53,737 bases of DNA from Lachnospiraceae bacterium. Lineage in GTDB: Bacteria > Bacillota > Clostridia > Lachnospirales > Lachnospiraceae. The notes beneath the pieces are model-generated. The model worked only from the letters and a program-made list of their open reading frames with translations, ran no database searches and had not been told where the DNA came from. Numbering within the stretch: position 1 is the stretch's first letter; the number at the start of each line of letters is the position of its first letter. Position numbers and translations under genes: made by a program. Shown one piece after another: positions 44,012-53,263 of this stretch. The stretch spans positions 1 through 53,737 of the forward strand of contig JAFUFL010000036.1 in assembly GCA_017469935.1 (NCBI GenBank), in the 5' to 3' direction.

Positions 44012-44350
44012 ATGGCTTTCTGGGGATACAGGCCGGTACTGCCGGAATTTGAGATGGAGGATCCCAAAGGGGATTTCAGGACCTCAGAGGTCATCGAGCA
44101 ATATCATCTGAGCGGCAGGGCTCTGTACATGCCCGGAGGCGGATTTTCGTGGAAGTATCTGCCGCTGGACAGGATCCGGGGCGTGATCCCGGGCAGAGAG
44201 AGACGGGACGAGGAGAGCGCCATGGGCGGCTATCACATAGAGCAGCCGACGATCCGCGTGATCCACGAGGGCGGCGTCGAGATCCTGACGCTGGAAAGCG
44301 CAAGAGAGGCGGACAGGCTGTTCTCACTGCTAAAGAAAAAGTATCAGTAA
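44012..44350 (+). CDS. Small protein of unknown function in the VWA-MoxR operon
   Basis: 112 residues, beginning two bases after the MoxR stop. It contains GRALYMPGGGFSWKYLPLDRIRG and ends with IRVIHEGGVEILTLESAREADRLF. The strand-rich middle and helical end resemble a small PH-like or bPH domain, but I do not recognise the family. Tight spacing says it belongs to the LRR-VWA-MoxR unit. Confidence 0.75.
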   Translation: MAFWGYRPVLPEFEMEDPKGDFRTSEVIEQYHLSGRALYMPGGGFSWKYLPLDRIRGVIPGRERRDEESAMGGYHIEQPTIRVIHEGGVEILTLESAREADRLFSLLKKKYQ

Positions 44351-44410
44351 TAATTCAGCACCCTGCATCCCGATGCGACGCATTCAGGACTGCGGGCGCC
44401 CGAGACGGCA
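44351..44410 (+). repeat. Three-hairpin element, truncated copy D
   Basis: TAATTCAGCACCC, then hairpin 1 with CGATGC/GCATTC and GGACTGCGGGCGCCC correspond to the first third of copy B read on its minus strand. The rest is lost and the ribosome binding site of the second truA follows directly. Confidence 0.65.
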
Positions 44411-44428
44411 GCGAAAGGAGGGGCACAG

Positions 44429-45178
44429 TTGAAAAATTTCAAAATGGTCGTAAGTTATGACGGGACGCGCTATTTTGGCTGGGAACATCAGCCGGACACA
44501 GAGATGACCATTCAGGGGAAGCTGGAAAAAGTGCTCAGCCAGATGCTGGAGCTCCCCGAAGGGGAGTCCGTGACCGTGATCGGCGCGGGGAGAACGGACG
44601 CGGGCGTGCACGCGAGGGCCATGACCTGCAACGTACTCCTCGATACGGACAAGTCCGAGGAGGAGGTGCAGGACTACATGAACCGGTACCTCCCGGACGA
44701 CATCAGCGTCAACAGTGTGAAGCTGGCCGCGGAGCGCTTCCACAGCCGCTTTAAGGCCATCGGCAAGACCTATCGCTACACCTGCTGGTACGGGAAGACC
44801 AAACCGGTCTTTGACAGGCGCTATGTGACCGTTCTGGACCGGCAGCCGGACCTTGCGCGCATGCGGGATGCCGCCGAGTACCTGACCGGCATGCATGACT
44901 ACAAGAGCTTCTGCGGCAATGCCAAGATGAAGAAGTCGACCGTCCGGGTCGTGGATGTGATCCGGATCGAGCAGAGCGGCAATTATATCAGATTCTATTA
45001 TCACGGCAACGGATTTCTCCAGAATATGGTCCGGATCATGACGGGGACTCTTCTGGAAGTGGGACTGGGCAAAAAAGAGCCGGAGGACATCTCGAAGATC
45101 ATTGAGGCCAGGGACCGGAGCAAAGCGGGCTTTACGGCGCCCGCACAGGGCCTGTGCCTGATGAAAGTCGACTATTGA
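44429..45178 (+). CDS. truA: tRNA pseudouridine(38-40) synthase TruA, copy 2
   Basis: Second TruA paralog, 249 residues, with the normal family length. Catalytic Asp57 lies in GRTDAGVHARA; ERFHSRFKAIGKTYRYT, HDYKSFCGN and GNGFLQNMVRIMTGTLLEVG are standard. The start is TTG with AAAGGAGGGG a few bases upstream. Compared with copy 1 it lacks the Ala/Pro-rich insert. Whether both modify the same tRNA sites is unknown. Confidence 0.94.
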   Translation: MKNFKMVVSYDGTRYFGWEHQPDTEMTIQGKLEKVLSQMLELPEGESVTVIGAGRTDAGVHARAMTCNVLLDTDKSEEEVQDYMNRYLPDDISVNSVKLAAERFHSRFKAIGKTYRYTCWYGKTKPVFDRRYVTVLDRQPDLARMRDAAEYLTGMHDYKSFCGNAKMKKSTVRVVDVIRIEQSGNYIRFYYHGNGFLQNMVRIMTGTLLEVGLGKKEPEDISKIIEARDRSKAGFTAPAQGLCLMKVDY

Positions 45179-45204
45179 TCTCCTGATGGGAGCGCGGAGG
45201 AGAG

Positions 45205-47763
45205 ATGATGATCGATAAATACAAAGATGAGTTATTGCAGTCTTTTCTGGACAACTACTGCCGCATTTATTTGATCGATCTCGAGAAGGACACGATCGTC
45301 AAAATACTGGAGGCCGAGGGGGAGAACAGGGAGGATCCTGTAAAACAGAAGAAATATTCCGAATTCAACAGGATCTACAGTTACAGCATGCTGGAACCGG
45401 AGTACAGCGCATGGCGCGAGATGATGGGCAGTATTGAGAACATCCGGAAGGTGCTGGCGGACCGAAACAGCTTTACGCTCTCCTATCAGATGAAGGACGG
45501 GAGATGGATGAAGGTGGAGAACCGCATCCTGGAAAAGCAGAGCGGCGTTCCCGTCAAAGTATTTGCCTGCATTCCCAAAGAGGAAAAGGGGCAGATGGCG
45601 GAGAACGAGAAGATCCTGAAAGAAGGTCACACTATATTCACGTCGCCTGCGGAGCGCAAGCTGAACGAGGAGAGAGAAAAGGTGATCAAAGGCGTCCTGG
45701 CCTTCGATTCTATCTCCACATTTGAGATCAATGTCACCCGTAATAAAGTGATCTCCTACATCAACCGGAATGAAGACCTGTACTACACTGACAGGGGCTT
45801 CGAAATACCCGGAGATTTTGACAGCTATACGGAGTATTGGGCCACGAGGATCCTGTCCGACAACGCGGAGCAGTTCCGGGAACTGGTGAAAAGAGAGAAC
45901 CTGATCACTATGTATGGGATGGGGGAGAGAGATCCCTGGATCGAATACATGGTGCAGGACAAGTTCGGAAACCGTATCTGGCTCCGGGAGATCATCGCGC
46001 TGTCCAAGAACGAGTTGACCGGCGACATTATGGCCGTGATCATCATACGCGATATCACGGAGCGCAAGAAAATCGAGTTCGAGAATACAAGGCGCCTGGA
46101 CCTGATCATGGGACTGACCGGCGACTATGAATCGGTCTATTTCGTGGATCTGGAGACGGACTCCTACGACATTTACAGGCGTCAGGACAGGCTCATGACC
46201 AAGTACAGCAGCATATTCCTGCCCAGTTATTCCGATTCCATAGAAGCTTTCGCCTACAAAGGGGTCTACGGGCAGGACCGGGAGAATTTCATCCGGCTTC
46301 TCAGCATTGACTCGATCCGGAAGACACTGGAGAAGAAAAACGGTTTTTCTTTCTCCTTCCGGGCCGGAAATTCGGCTTTCCCGCAGTACTATCTGGTTAA
46401 ATGCGTCAGGATCGGCAGCGGCAGGAACATACAGATTCTGCTGGGATTTGCCAACATTGAGGAGGAGAGGCAGGAAGAGCTCCGAAAGAGGAGACTTCTG
46501 GAGGACGCCCTGGAACAGGCCAGGCACGCGGCTGACGCCAAGAACACCTTCCTGTCCAATATGTCCCACGACATCCGAACGCCAATGAACGCGATCATAG
46601 GGTTTGCCAATATCGCCCGCGCGCATTCGGACGATCCGGACAGGGTCATGGACAGCCTGAACAAGATCATCGCATCCAGCAACCATCTGCTGCAGCTGAT
46701 CAACAACGTTCTGGACATGAGCCGCATCGAGAGCGGAAGAATGGTGCTCGAGGAGACCTGGGTCGATATCCGGGAGATCGTGCAGGAAGTGACGGACCTG
46801 ATCAAACCGGAAATATTATCTCACAGGCATGAGTACGAATTCCGCGTCGCCGAAAACATCCCGGATTATGTGCTCTGCGACAAGCTCAGGGTCACGCAGC
46901 TTCTGCTGAACCTTCTGAGCAACGCGGTCAAATATACCCCCAGGCAGGGCAGGGTCCGCCTGTCGCTCGCAGAGGGAATCGGAGCTCCCGTCGGGTATTT
47001 TGCCCTGGAGTTCGTCATAAGCGATACGGGCATCGGAATGAGCAAGGAATTCCAGAAGCGCATCTTCGAGCCCTTTGAGAGAGAGAACAATTCCACTGTC
47101 AGCAAAGTGATGGGAAGCGGCCTGGGCATGTCGATCTGTAAGGGAATCGTGGATTCCATGGGCGGCTCCATGACGATAGACAGCCGGCAGGGAAGAGGGT
47201 CCGTAGTCACCGTGAACCTCGCTATGCGCTACAAGAGCAGGGAGAGCGGCGAGACGCAGGCGGCGGACATACAACCCGAGGGCGCAGGGAGAGAGGCATC
47301 GTCCTCCCGCTACGCGGTGTTCAGCAAGGCGGCGGACGCGCCCGTAAAGAAGAAAAAGAGCGAGACCAGGATCCTGGTCGTGGAAGATAATGCGCTCAAC
47401 CGCGAGATCGCCAAGGAACTGCTTGAAGATGAGGGGTATCTGGTCGAGACGGCAGAGGACGGAGAGACCTCGATCAATATGATCCGAAGATCCGACCGGG
47501 GATATTTTGACGCCGTGCTGATGGACATCCAGATGCCGGGCATCGACGGCTATGAGGCGGCCAGAAGCATAAGGAAAATGCATGACAACGAGCACGCCCG
47601 GCTTCCGATCATCGCGATGACGGCGAACGCGTTTGAAGAGGACATGGAGAGAGCCCGCAGCGCGGGGATGAACGCCTATATCGCCAAACCGGTGGAGCCC
47701 GAGGCCATCAAGCTGGTCCTGGAGAAGGTGATGATGCCGCAGGATACACAGGACGACATATAA
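45205..47763 (+). CDS. PAS-containing hybrid sensor histidine kinase/response regulator
   Basis: 852 residues, no obvious membrane segment, so a cytosolic sensor. The first about 430 residues contain PAS-like modules (including one ending in IIIRDITERKK near residue 290). The HisKA domain has the H-box NMSHDIRTPMNAIIGF with His455. The HATPase domain shows LLNLLSNAVKYTP, DTGIGMS, FEPFER and GSGLGMSICKGIVD. The C-terminal receiver (about 725-845) has acidic VVEDN, phospho-acceptor Asp774 in LMDIQMPG, and Lys in IAKPVEP. No output regulator or HPt is adjacent, so the signal and target are unknown. GGAGGAGAG precedes the start; two ATGs are consecutive. Confidence 0.93.
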   Translation: MMIDKYKDELLQSFLDNYCRIYLIDLEKDTIVKILEAEGENREDPVKQKKYSEFNRIYSYSMLEPEYSAWREMMGSIENIRKVLADRNSFTLSYQMKDGRWMKVENRILEKQSGVPVKVFACIPKEEKGQMAENEKILKEGHTIFTSPAERKLNEEREKVIKGVLAFDSISTFEINVTRNKVISYINRNEDLYYTDRGFEIPGDFDSYTEYWATRILSDNAEQFRELVKRENLITMYGMGERDPWIEYMVQDKFGNRIWLREIIALSKNELTGDIMAVIIIRDITERKKIEFENTRRLDLIMGLTGDYESVYFVDLETDSYDIYRRQDRLMTKYSSIFLPSYSDSIEAFAYKGVYGQDRENFIRLLSIDSIRKTLEKKNGFSFSFRAGNSAFPQYYLVKCVRIGSGRNIQILLGFANIEEERQEELRKRRLLEDALEQARHAADAKNTFLSNMSHDIRTPMNAIIGFANIARAHSDDPDRVMDSLNKIIASSNHLLQLINNVLDMSRIESGRMVLEETWVDIREIVQEVTDLIKPEILSHRHEYEFRVAENIPDYVLCDKLRVTQLLLNLLSNAVKYTPRQGRVRLSLAEGIGAPVGYFALEFVISDTGIGMSKEFQKRIFEPFERENNSTVSKVMGSGLGMSICKGIVDSMGGSMTIDSRQGRGSVVTVNLAMRYKSRESGETQAADIQPEGAGREASSSRYAVFSKAADAPVKKKKSETRILVVEDNALNREIAKELLEDEGYLVETAEDGETSINMIRRSDRGYFDAVLMDIQMPGIDGYEAARSIRKMHDNEHARLPIIAMTANAFEEDMERARSAGMNAYIAKPVEPEAIKLVLEKVMMPQDTQDDI

Positions 47764-47773
47764 GGAGAAGAAT

Positions 47774-48514
47774 TTGAAAACTGCACTTGCAAGTGATTTT
47801 GACAACACGCTGTTCTTTATGGACACCGAAGAGAGGTTCAAGGCACAGGATATCTTTGAGATTCTCTTTTACCAGAAGAGGGGCGGATGCTTCGGGATCT
47901 GCACGGGCAGGTCCCCCGACAGCATTCTGGACACGGTGGGGAGCTTTATGCATCCCGATTTCATCATCTCGGTGAGCGGCGCGCTCATCGTTGACGGAAG
48001 TGGCAATATACTGGACAGCCACGCTCTTTCGCCGCAGACGACGCAGGCAATCATGAAGGACTTCGACAGCGAGGCCGTGATGGTCGTCCACGCGGGCGGA
48101 AAAGTCTATACCTTGGGAAAAGCCGAATATCCCCTTCAGATCTGCATAAAAGAGTTTGCGGAGCTGCCGCAGGATGCCATCTACGGCATCTCCATGCGCT
48201 TTAAAGACGAGAAGGCGGCAGCAGAGGCCGCCCTGGCCATCAAAGAAAAATACGGCGCTTATGCCGCGCCGTATCAGAATGTGAGAAATGTGGACGTCGT
48301 AGCGGCAGGCTGTTCCAAAGGGACAGGAGCCGCCAAAGTCAAGGAGCACTTCGGGATCGATAAGCTGGGCGGGATCGGAGATTCTTACAATGACCTGCCG
48401 CTCCTTCAGGCTTCCGACGTCGGATTTACTTTCCCGGACGCTCCTCAGAAACTGAGGGAAGCGGCGGACGAGATCGTTCTCTCCGTGGCGCAGGCCATCG
48501 AGAAGCTGGGGTGA
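47774..48514 (+). CDS. Cof-like HAD phosphatase
   Basis: 246 residues of the HAD C2B (Cof) type. Motif I is DFDNT (Asp8, Asp10), motif II CTGRS, and the C-terminal metal-binding motif is GDSYNDLPLL. Cap residues lie between about 85 and 180. These enzymes usually act on small phosphorylated sugars or cofactors; the substrate is not readable. TTG start 47774 follows AAGGAG at good spacing, 10 bp after the kinase stop, so it is likely cotranscribed with the kinase gene. Confidence 0.85.
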   Translation: MKTALASDFDNTLFFMDTEERFKAQDIFEILFYQKRGGCFGICTGRSPDSILDTVGSFMHPDFIISVSGALIVDGSGNILDSHALSPQTTQAIMKDFDSEAVMVVHAGGKVYTLGKAEYPLQICIKEFAELPQDAIYGISMRFKDEKAAAEAALAIKEKYGAYAAPYQNVRNVDVVAAGCSKGTGAAKVKEHFGIDKLGGIGDSYNDLPLLQASDVGFTFPDAPQKLREAADEIVLSVAQAIEKLG

Positions 48515-48597
48515 GCACGCCGGTCCCCGCAGGCGGCACACGCGAAAAGGAGTTCTTGTCCTGCGGGCAGCCGCCTCGCGTCTCGCGTGAGAATTCC

Positions 48598-50547
48598 TCA
48601 CTCCGCGAACTTTGAGAGCGCTTCTTCCCAGGCCGTCTGCTGCGGCCAGGAATCGTCGCCCAGGGTCTCCCTGAGAAAACGGAAATAGAAGGTCAGCTTT
48701 TCCTGCACGTGGCGGCCGGCAAAACACTCCTCGTACGGGGACTTTCCGGACAGAAGATTCTCCATCAGGCGGGCCCTGTCCTCCATGGGAAAGGTCTTGC
48801 TGTAGGGGTCGATAAACCAGACGTCTCCGGGGGCAGAGCCTCCCATGGCCGTGTGGTCGAGGCTTCCGGAGTACTCATAGCTCTCGCCGGTCTCGTCGAT
48901 GTAGGCGTAATAGTAGGAGAAACCTTCCGGATTCAGGCGGTTCCAGGCCTCCTCGTCCAGGGATCCTTCCCCCGCGAAACGATAGTCGGCCGCATGCGTC
49001 AGCTCATGGATCACCGTGTCGGGGCTCAGGTCATCGTAAAGATCGAAGGCGAGCTGCATGGTTCCGTTGGACTCCGTGGCAAAGGCGCCGGCATTGGAAA
49101 TATTGGTCTGCGCGTTCAGAGGGCTGAGCGTGCCCGTCAGGTAGAAGGCGATCTCTCTGTAGTACGTTCCTTTGAGGGCCTTAAAGTAGTTGTCCGGATA
49201 ATAGGAGAGAACATTTTCCAGAACGGACAGGGAGCCGTCGATCGCAGCCGGCTCCTCGAACGGCTGCGCGCTGTAATCCGCAAATTCTGCGGGGACATTG
49301 GCGCCGATCAGGACGCGGATGCCGTATTTGTCTTCCAGGGCCTCGGCTCTTTTCGTCAGATCACCGTAGTCGACGGTTTCCGGCGCGGCGTACTCGGAAA
49401 TCGAGGGCCCCTCCCACTTTTCGCCTTTGCAGGGAGCGGTGTCCCACAGGTACAAGTGCACCGGACGGCCTTCTTCATCGCTCAGGAGCCATAAGCACCA
49501 GTCCTCGCTCAGAGACAGGGGACAGGTGGAAAAGGCCAGGAAGGAATTCTGTGTGTTTTCGGAATCCGGCGCGGCGTCAGCGGTGCTGTCCGGCTCCGGC
49601 GCGGCGTCCTCCGCGCTCAGAAGGGCGATTATGTCATCCGGCAGGGTCATCTCTTTTTTGACATGGGCCGAAGGGGAACAGACGGAGACGGCGGGCTTTG
49701 TCCGGAATGTGGAACCCAGAAGGAGTCCGTCCGAACAGACGGAAAACCTGGACGGATTTATGTCGGAGAGATAATAGTCGCTCTCGCCGCCGGCCGGGTC
49801 GACATCCACGTAGACCTGCAGGGACGGATCGCGCCTGGAATAGGTGGAAAAAGTGAGCTTGCCTTCTGCTCCGCTCACGACCGGCGTGAAGGCACCGTAT
49901 TCACAAGGGAGAGTCCATGTGACAGAAAGCCCGCCGTTTTCCGTGATTTCATATAGAATGCCTCGGTCGGAGGAGAGAAGCAGACGGCCGTCAAGCCAGT
50001 AAGGCTGGCTGTCTCTGAGGTAGGCGGGAAGGACGACCGCCTCGGGGCTGCTGCCGGGCCTGTACAGAATGCCGCTCCCTGCGTCGTGAAGGATCAGAGG
50101 GTCGGCCGAGAGGAAACTGAGCTGTGAGGAGCTGCCGCTTCCCGGAACTTCTTCTATCGAGAAGGTACAAAGTTCCTTCCTGTTGAAATCGGTGAGATCG
50201 AGGAGCTGCACGGAATAACCCGAAGCGGTCCCGTCCTGCGCTTTCTCTCCCTCCAGAAGGAGAATATGAGTCTCGTCGTACATCCCGGCGCAGCAGAGAG
50301 TCTTTCCCTCCGCGGGGCGGCACGGCGCGGTGATCTCATAGAGGGCCCCCTGGCCGGAGGAGAGAGGAATCTCATAAGAGGCGAGATTCTCACAGGCCTG
50401 CCGTTTTCCCTGCGAGTGCGGCGATCCTCCGCAGGAAGCGAGCAGGATGGCGGCGGCAAGGAGCAGGCAAAACAGTGAGAAACCGCGAAATTTGTATAAA
50501 ATGCGGCACCGGTGTTCATCAGTGAGGCGTATAGTTGACATATGCAT
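48598..50547 (-). CDS. Secreted lipoprotein with C-terminal HELTH zinc-metallopeptidase motif
   Basis: 649 residues. A signal peptide ends in a lipobox LASC, so the mature protein is a lipid-anchored surface protein. The middle (about 80-380) is rich in short beta segments with repeats of the type 'WLDGRLLLSSDRGILYEI', suggesting a beta-propeller. The C-terminal part has the gluzincin motif HELTH (His514, Glu515, His518), and MEDRARLMEN near 588-597 supplies a possible third ligand Glu. Substrate unknown. ATG 50547 is preferred; a GTG 48 bp upstream is possible. It is divergent from proC. Confidence 0.72.
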   Translation of the reverse strand: MHMSTIRLTDEHRCRILYKFRGFSLFCLLLAAAILLASCGGSPHSQGKRQACENLASYEIPLSSGQGALYEITAPCRPAEGKTLCCAGMYDETHILLLEGEKAQDGTASGYSVQLLDLTDFNRKELCTFSIEEVPGSGSSSQLSFLSADPLILHDAGSGILYRPGSSPEAVVLPAYLRDSQPYWLDGRLLLSSDRGILYEITENGGLSVTWTLPCEYGAFTPVVSGAEGKLTFSTYSRRDPSLQVYVDVDPAGGESDYYLSDINPSRFSVCSDGLLLGSTFRTKPAVSVCSPSAHVKKEMTLPDDIIALLSAEDAAPEPDSTADAAPDSENTQNSFLAFSTCPLSLSEDWCLWLLSDEEGRPVHLYLWDTAPCKGEKWEGPSISEYAAPETVDYGDLTKRAEALEDKYGIRVLIGANVPAEFADYSAQPFEEPAAIDGSLSVLENVLSYYPDNYFKALKGTYYREIAFYLTGTLSPLNAQTNISNAGAFATESNGTMQLAFDLYDDLSPDTVIHELTHAADYRFAGEGSLDEEAWNRLNPEGFSYYYAYIDETGESYEYSGSLDHTAMGGSAPGDVWFIDPYSKTFPMEDRARLMENLLSGKSPYEECFAGRHVQEKLTFYFRFLRETLGDDSWPQQTAWEEALSKFAE

Positions 50548-50676
50548 ATGGTTACCTGGCAGTAGATTTCTATCTGTATTTTGACTTGTGTACACTTTCC
50601 GTTGTGTTCACTTGATTAGTAGATTACCCCTGTCGGGAACGATAGGCAAGAACGAATACATAGCACAGGAGGCAGA

Positions 50677-51489
50677 ATGAAGAAATTAGGTTTTATCGGC
50701 ACAGGAAATATGGCAGGAGCCATGATCGGCGGGATCCTGAGAAGCGGCAAGGCGAAGCCGGCGGATATCATAGGGTCGTGCCGGTCGCGGCAAAGCGCGG
50801 AGCGCGCGAGGGAGCACTACTCCATAGAGATGACTACGGACAACCGCGAAGTGGCGCGGAATGCGTCCATCCTCTTTCTGTCGGTAAAACCGCAGTTCCT
50901 GGACGGCGTGCTCGAGGAGATCCGGGACGTGATCCGCGAGGACCAGCTTGTGGTCAGTATCGTGGCGGGCCGCAGCATCGCCTATTTCAAGAAGATGCTG
51001 GGAGAGAAGGTGCGCATCGTGCGGCTCATGCCCAACACGCCGGCTCTTGTGGGCGCCGGCATGACGGCCGCCTGCTGCAGCGAAGCGGTGAGCGGCGAAG
51101 AGATGGAGATCGCAGGCGACCTGTGCAGGACGTTCGGACTGTTTGAGGTCGTTCCCGAAAACCTGTTTGATGCGGTGACCGGCGTGAGCGGAAGCTCCCC
51201 GGCCTATGTGTTCATGTTCATGGAAGCCATGGCGGACGCCGCGGTCCTGGCCGGCATGCCCAGGGCCAAGGCCTACAGATTCGTCGGGCAGGCGGTACTG
51301 GGCAGCGCGAAGATGATGCTGGATACCGGAAAGCATCCCGGGGAACTCAAGGACATGGTCACATCGCCGGCGGGGACGACGATCGAGGCGGTCAGAGTTC
51401 TCGAGGAAAGGGGTCTGCGAAGCGCGGTAATGGAGGGAACAGGCGCCTGTATAGAGAAATCTGCGCGGATGAACGCGTCAAAAGACTGA
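50677..51489 (+). CDS. proC: Pyrroline-5-carboxylate reductase
   Basis: Last step of proline synthesis: pyrroline-5-carboxylate + NAD(P)H to proline. 270 residues. The nucleotide-binding GTGNMA is near the N-terminus (about 8-13), then FLSVKPQFL, MPNTPALVGAGMTA, and the C-terminal signature GELKDMVTSPAGTTIEAVRVLEE. AGGAGG precedes the ATG. The window thus holds both proline synthesis and a proline uptake gene. Confidence 0.97.
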   Translation: MKKLGFIGTGNMAGAMIGGILRSGKAKPADIIGSCRSRQSAERAREHYSIEMTTDNREVARNASILFLSVKPQFLDGVLEEIRDVIREDQLVVSIVAGRSIAYFKKMLGEKVRIVRLMPNTPALVGAGMTAACCSEAVSGEEMEIAGDLCRTFGLFEVVPENLFDAVTGVSGSSPAYVFMFMEAMADAAVLAGMPRAKAYRFVGQAVLGSAKMMLDTGKHPGELKDMVTSPAGTTIEAVRVLEERGLRSAVMEGTGACIEKSARMNASKD

Positions 51490-51518
51490 TAATCGTTGCA
51501 TTTGTCAAACAAATGGAG

Positions 51519-51543
51519 TATCTTAATTAAGATATTTTCTTTT
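51519..51543 (+). terminator. Possible terminator after proC
   Basis: The 16-bp palindrome TATCTTAATTAAGATA is followed by TTTTCTTTT. The AT-rich stem makes it weak. A second small stem, CATTTGT/ACAAATG, lies just before it. Confidence 0.35.
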
Positions 51544-51580
51544 GATGTATTATTTGTCCGAAATTAAGGAGTTATTGAGA

Positions 51581-53158
51581 ATGAGCAGTAGTAAGGTGAC
51601 CCCGCAGAAGACGAGGCCTCCCAGAAAGAAGAGAGCTGTCAGCAAGAAGAAAGCGCAGCAGAGGAAGATTAACAGATATATCCGGATAAGCGGAAGAGTA
51701 GCCTTTATCATACAGGCGCTTCTGTCTCTGGTCATGATCGTTACGATCGGAAGAACGGGAATGCTCCCCTGGAAATACATTGTACTGATCTTTATCGGGC
51801 TCACCGTGCTTGCGGCGATCACATTTGCGATGAACCTCAAGAGGAACAGAAAAGTCCGGCTGGCGGGAACCGGGATCAGCATTATCGCGATCCTGTTTAT
51901 CCTTGTATTTACCAACTATTTCAACAGGACGATCGGACTGATCTCGGGCGGTGAGAAAGCGCTTAAGACAGACAACATGGTCGTGGTCGTAAGGGCGGAC
52001 GATCCCGCCAAGGATCTTAAGGACGCCAAGGATTATAAATACGGCCTTCATAAGGCCTCCGGCGGAAGCGAGGAGATGATCACTGACATCGAGGGAGCTC
52101 TCTCCTCCAAGATCAAGGTGGAGGAGTACAGCAGCGATATAGAAGTCGCCAGGGCGCTGCTTGACGGAAAAGTGGACGCCGCGATCTATAATAAGGCTTA
52201 TACTTCCATCATAGCGGAATCCCTCGAAAACGAAGAGTACGAAGACCAGGTCAGAGTGCTCTACCAGTACGGAATCCAGACCAGCATCGAGAAAGAGAGC
52301 GTTGATGTGGGCGAGCCCTTCAACGTGCTGATCAGCGGTATCGATGTCTACGGCGACATCTCCCAGACCAGCCGAAGCGACGTCAACATCATCGTGACAG
52401 TCAACCCTAAGACGAAAAAGGTTCTTCTGACGTCCACGCCCCGTGACTATTTTGTCCCGATTCCCGGGGTATCGGACGGCGTAAGAGATAAGCTCACACA
52501 CGCCGGAATCTACGGCGTCGACGCCTCGATGAGAACGCTCGAAGAGCTGTACGGCATCGATATCACCTATTTCGTCCGCGTCAACTTCGATACACTGATC
52601 AAGCTGGTGGACGCTATGGACGGCCTCGACGTCTATGTCGAGTATCCGTTTGACTGCTACACGGACGAATACCATTTCGACAAGGGATGGCACGACATGT
52701 TCGGCGACCAGGTGCTCGCGTTCTGCCGCGAGAGATACAGCTTCGCGGACGGCGATAACCAGCGCGGACGCAACCAGGAGCAGGTCCTCAAGGCACTGAT
52801 CGAAAAGCTCCTCTCGCCCGCGATCCTGCCGCATTATGCGGAGATCCTGGACAGTCTGGACGGATTCTTCCAGCTCAATATGCCGCAGGAAAAGATCGCC
52901 GAGCTGGTCAACATGCAGCTGACGGACAATGCAAGCTGGCAGATCCTCAAGCAGACGGCCGAGCAGGGAGAAAGCGCCCTGGAGACCACCTATTCCGCGG
53001 GCAGCACGCCGCTGTACATCATGTGGCCCGACGACGCGAGTGTTAAGACCAACACCGCGAGGATCGAGATGATCATGAGTGAAGGGTACACATCCAATGT
53101 GGAAAATACAGAGAAGGCGCAGAACGGCACAGAGAATACCGTCGCGGCACAGAACTGA
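51581..53158 (+). CDS. LytR-CpsA-Psr (LCP) family protein
   Basis: Predicted phosphotransferase that attaches anionic polymers such as teichoic acid to peptidoglycan. 525 residues. A Lys/Arg-rich start is followed by three hydrophobic segments (about 30-110), a region about 118-235 that resembles a small solute-binding fold (DGKVDAAIYNKAYTSIIAE), then the LCP domain with SRSDVNIIVTVNPKTKKV, TSTPRDYFVPIPG, KLTHAGIYGVDASM and RGRNQEQVLKALI. ATG 51581 is chosen for AAGGAG 9 bp upstream; an earlier in-frame ATG lacks one. A strong terminator follows. Confidence 0.92.
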   Translation: MSSSKVTPQKTRPPRKKRAVSKKKAQQRKINRYIRISGRVAFIIQALLSLVMIVTIGRTGMLPWKYIVLIFIGLTVLAAITFAMNLKRNRKVRLAGTGISIIAILFILVFTNYFNRTIGLISGGEKALKTDNMVVVVRADDPAKDLKDAKDYKYGLHKASGGSEEMITDIEGALSSKIKVEEYSSDIEVARALLDGKVDAAIYNKAYTSIIAESLENEEYEDQVRVLYQYGIQTSIEKESVDVGEPFNVLISGIDVYGDISQTSRSDVNIIVTVNPKTKKVLLTSTPRDYFVPIPGVSDGVRDKLTHAGIYGVDASMRTLEELYGIDITYFVRVNFDTLIKLVDAMDGLDVYVEYPFDCYTDEYHFDKGWHDMFGDQVLAFCRERYSFADGDNQRGRNQEQVLKALIEKLLSPAILPHYAEILDSLDGFFQLNMPQEKIAELVNMQLTDNASWQILKQTAEQGESALETTYSAGSTPLYIMWPDDASVKTNTARIEMIMSEGYTSNVENTEKAQNGTENTVAAQN

Positions 53159-53169
53159 ATGAATGAATG

Positions 53170-53212
53170 AAAGGCCGCCGGCCGGGAATGAGTTCCCGGC
53201 CGGCGGCCTTTT
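53170..53212 (+). terminator. Intrinsic terminator after the LCP gene
   Basis: AAAGGCCGCCGGCCGGGAA pairs with TTCCCGGCCGGCGGCCTTTT around TGAG: a very stable stem with T's at one end and A's at the other, so it could serve both strands. Confidence 0.92.
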
Positions 53213-53263
53213 CATCGCACACGGGGTGCGAAGCAATATCATTTTTTGTAACTATTCAGGTTT

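Noticed and set aside
45232-46686. 484-codon open frame antisense to the hybrid kinase
   Set aside because: No recognisable motif and no ribosome binding site. The sense strand encodes clear PAS and HisKA domains.
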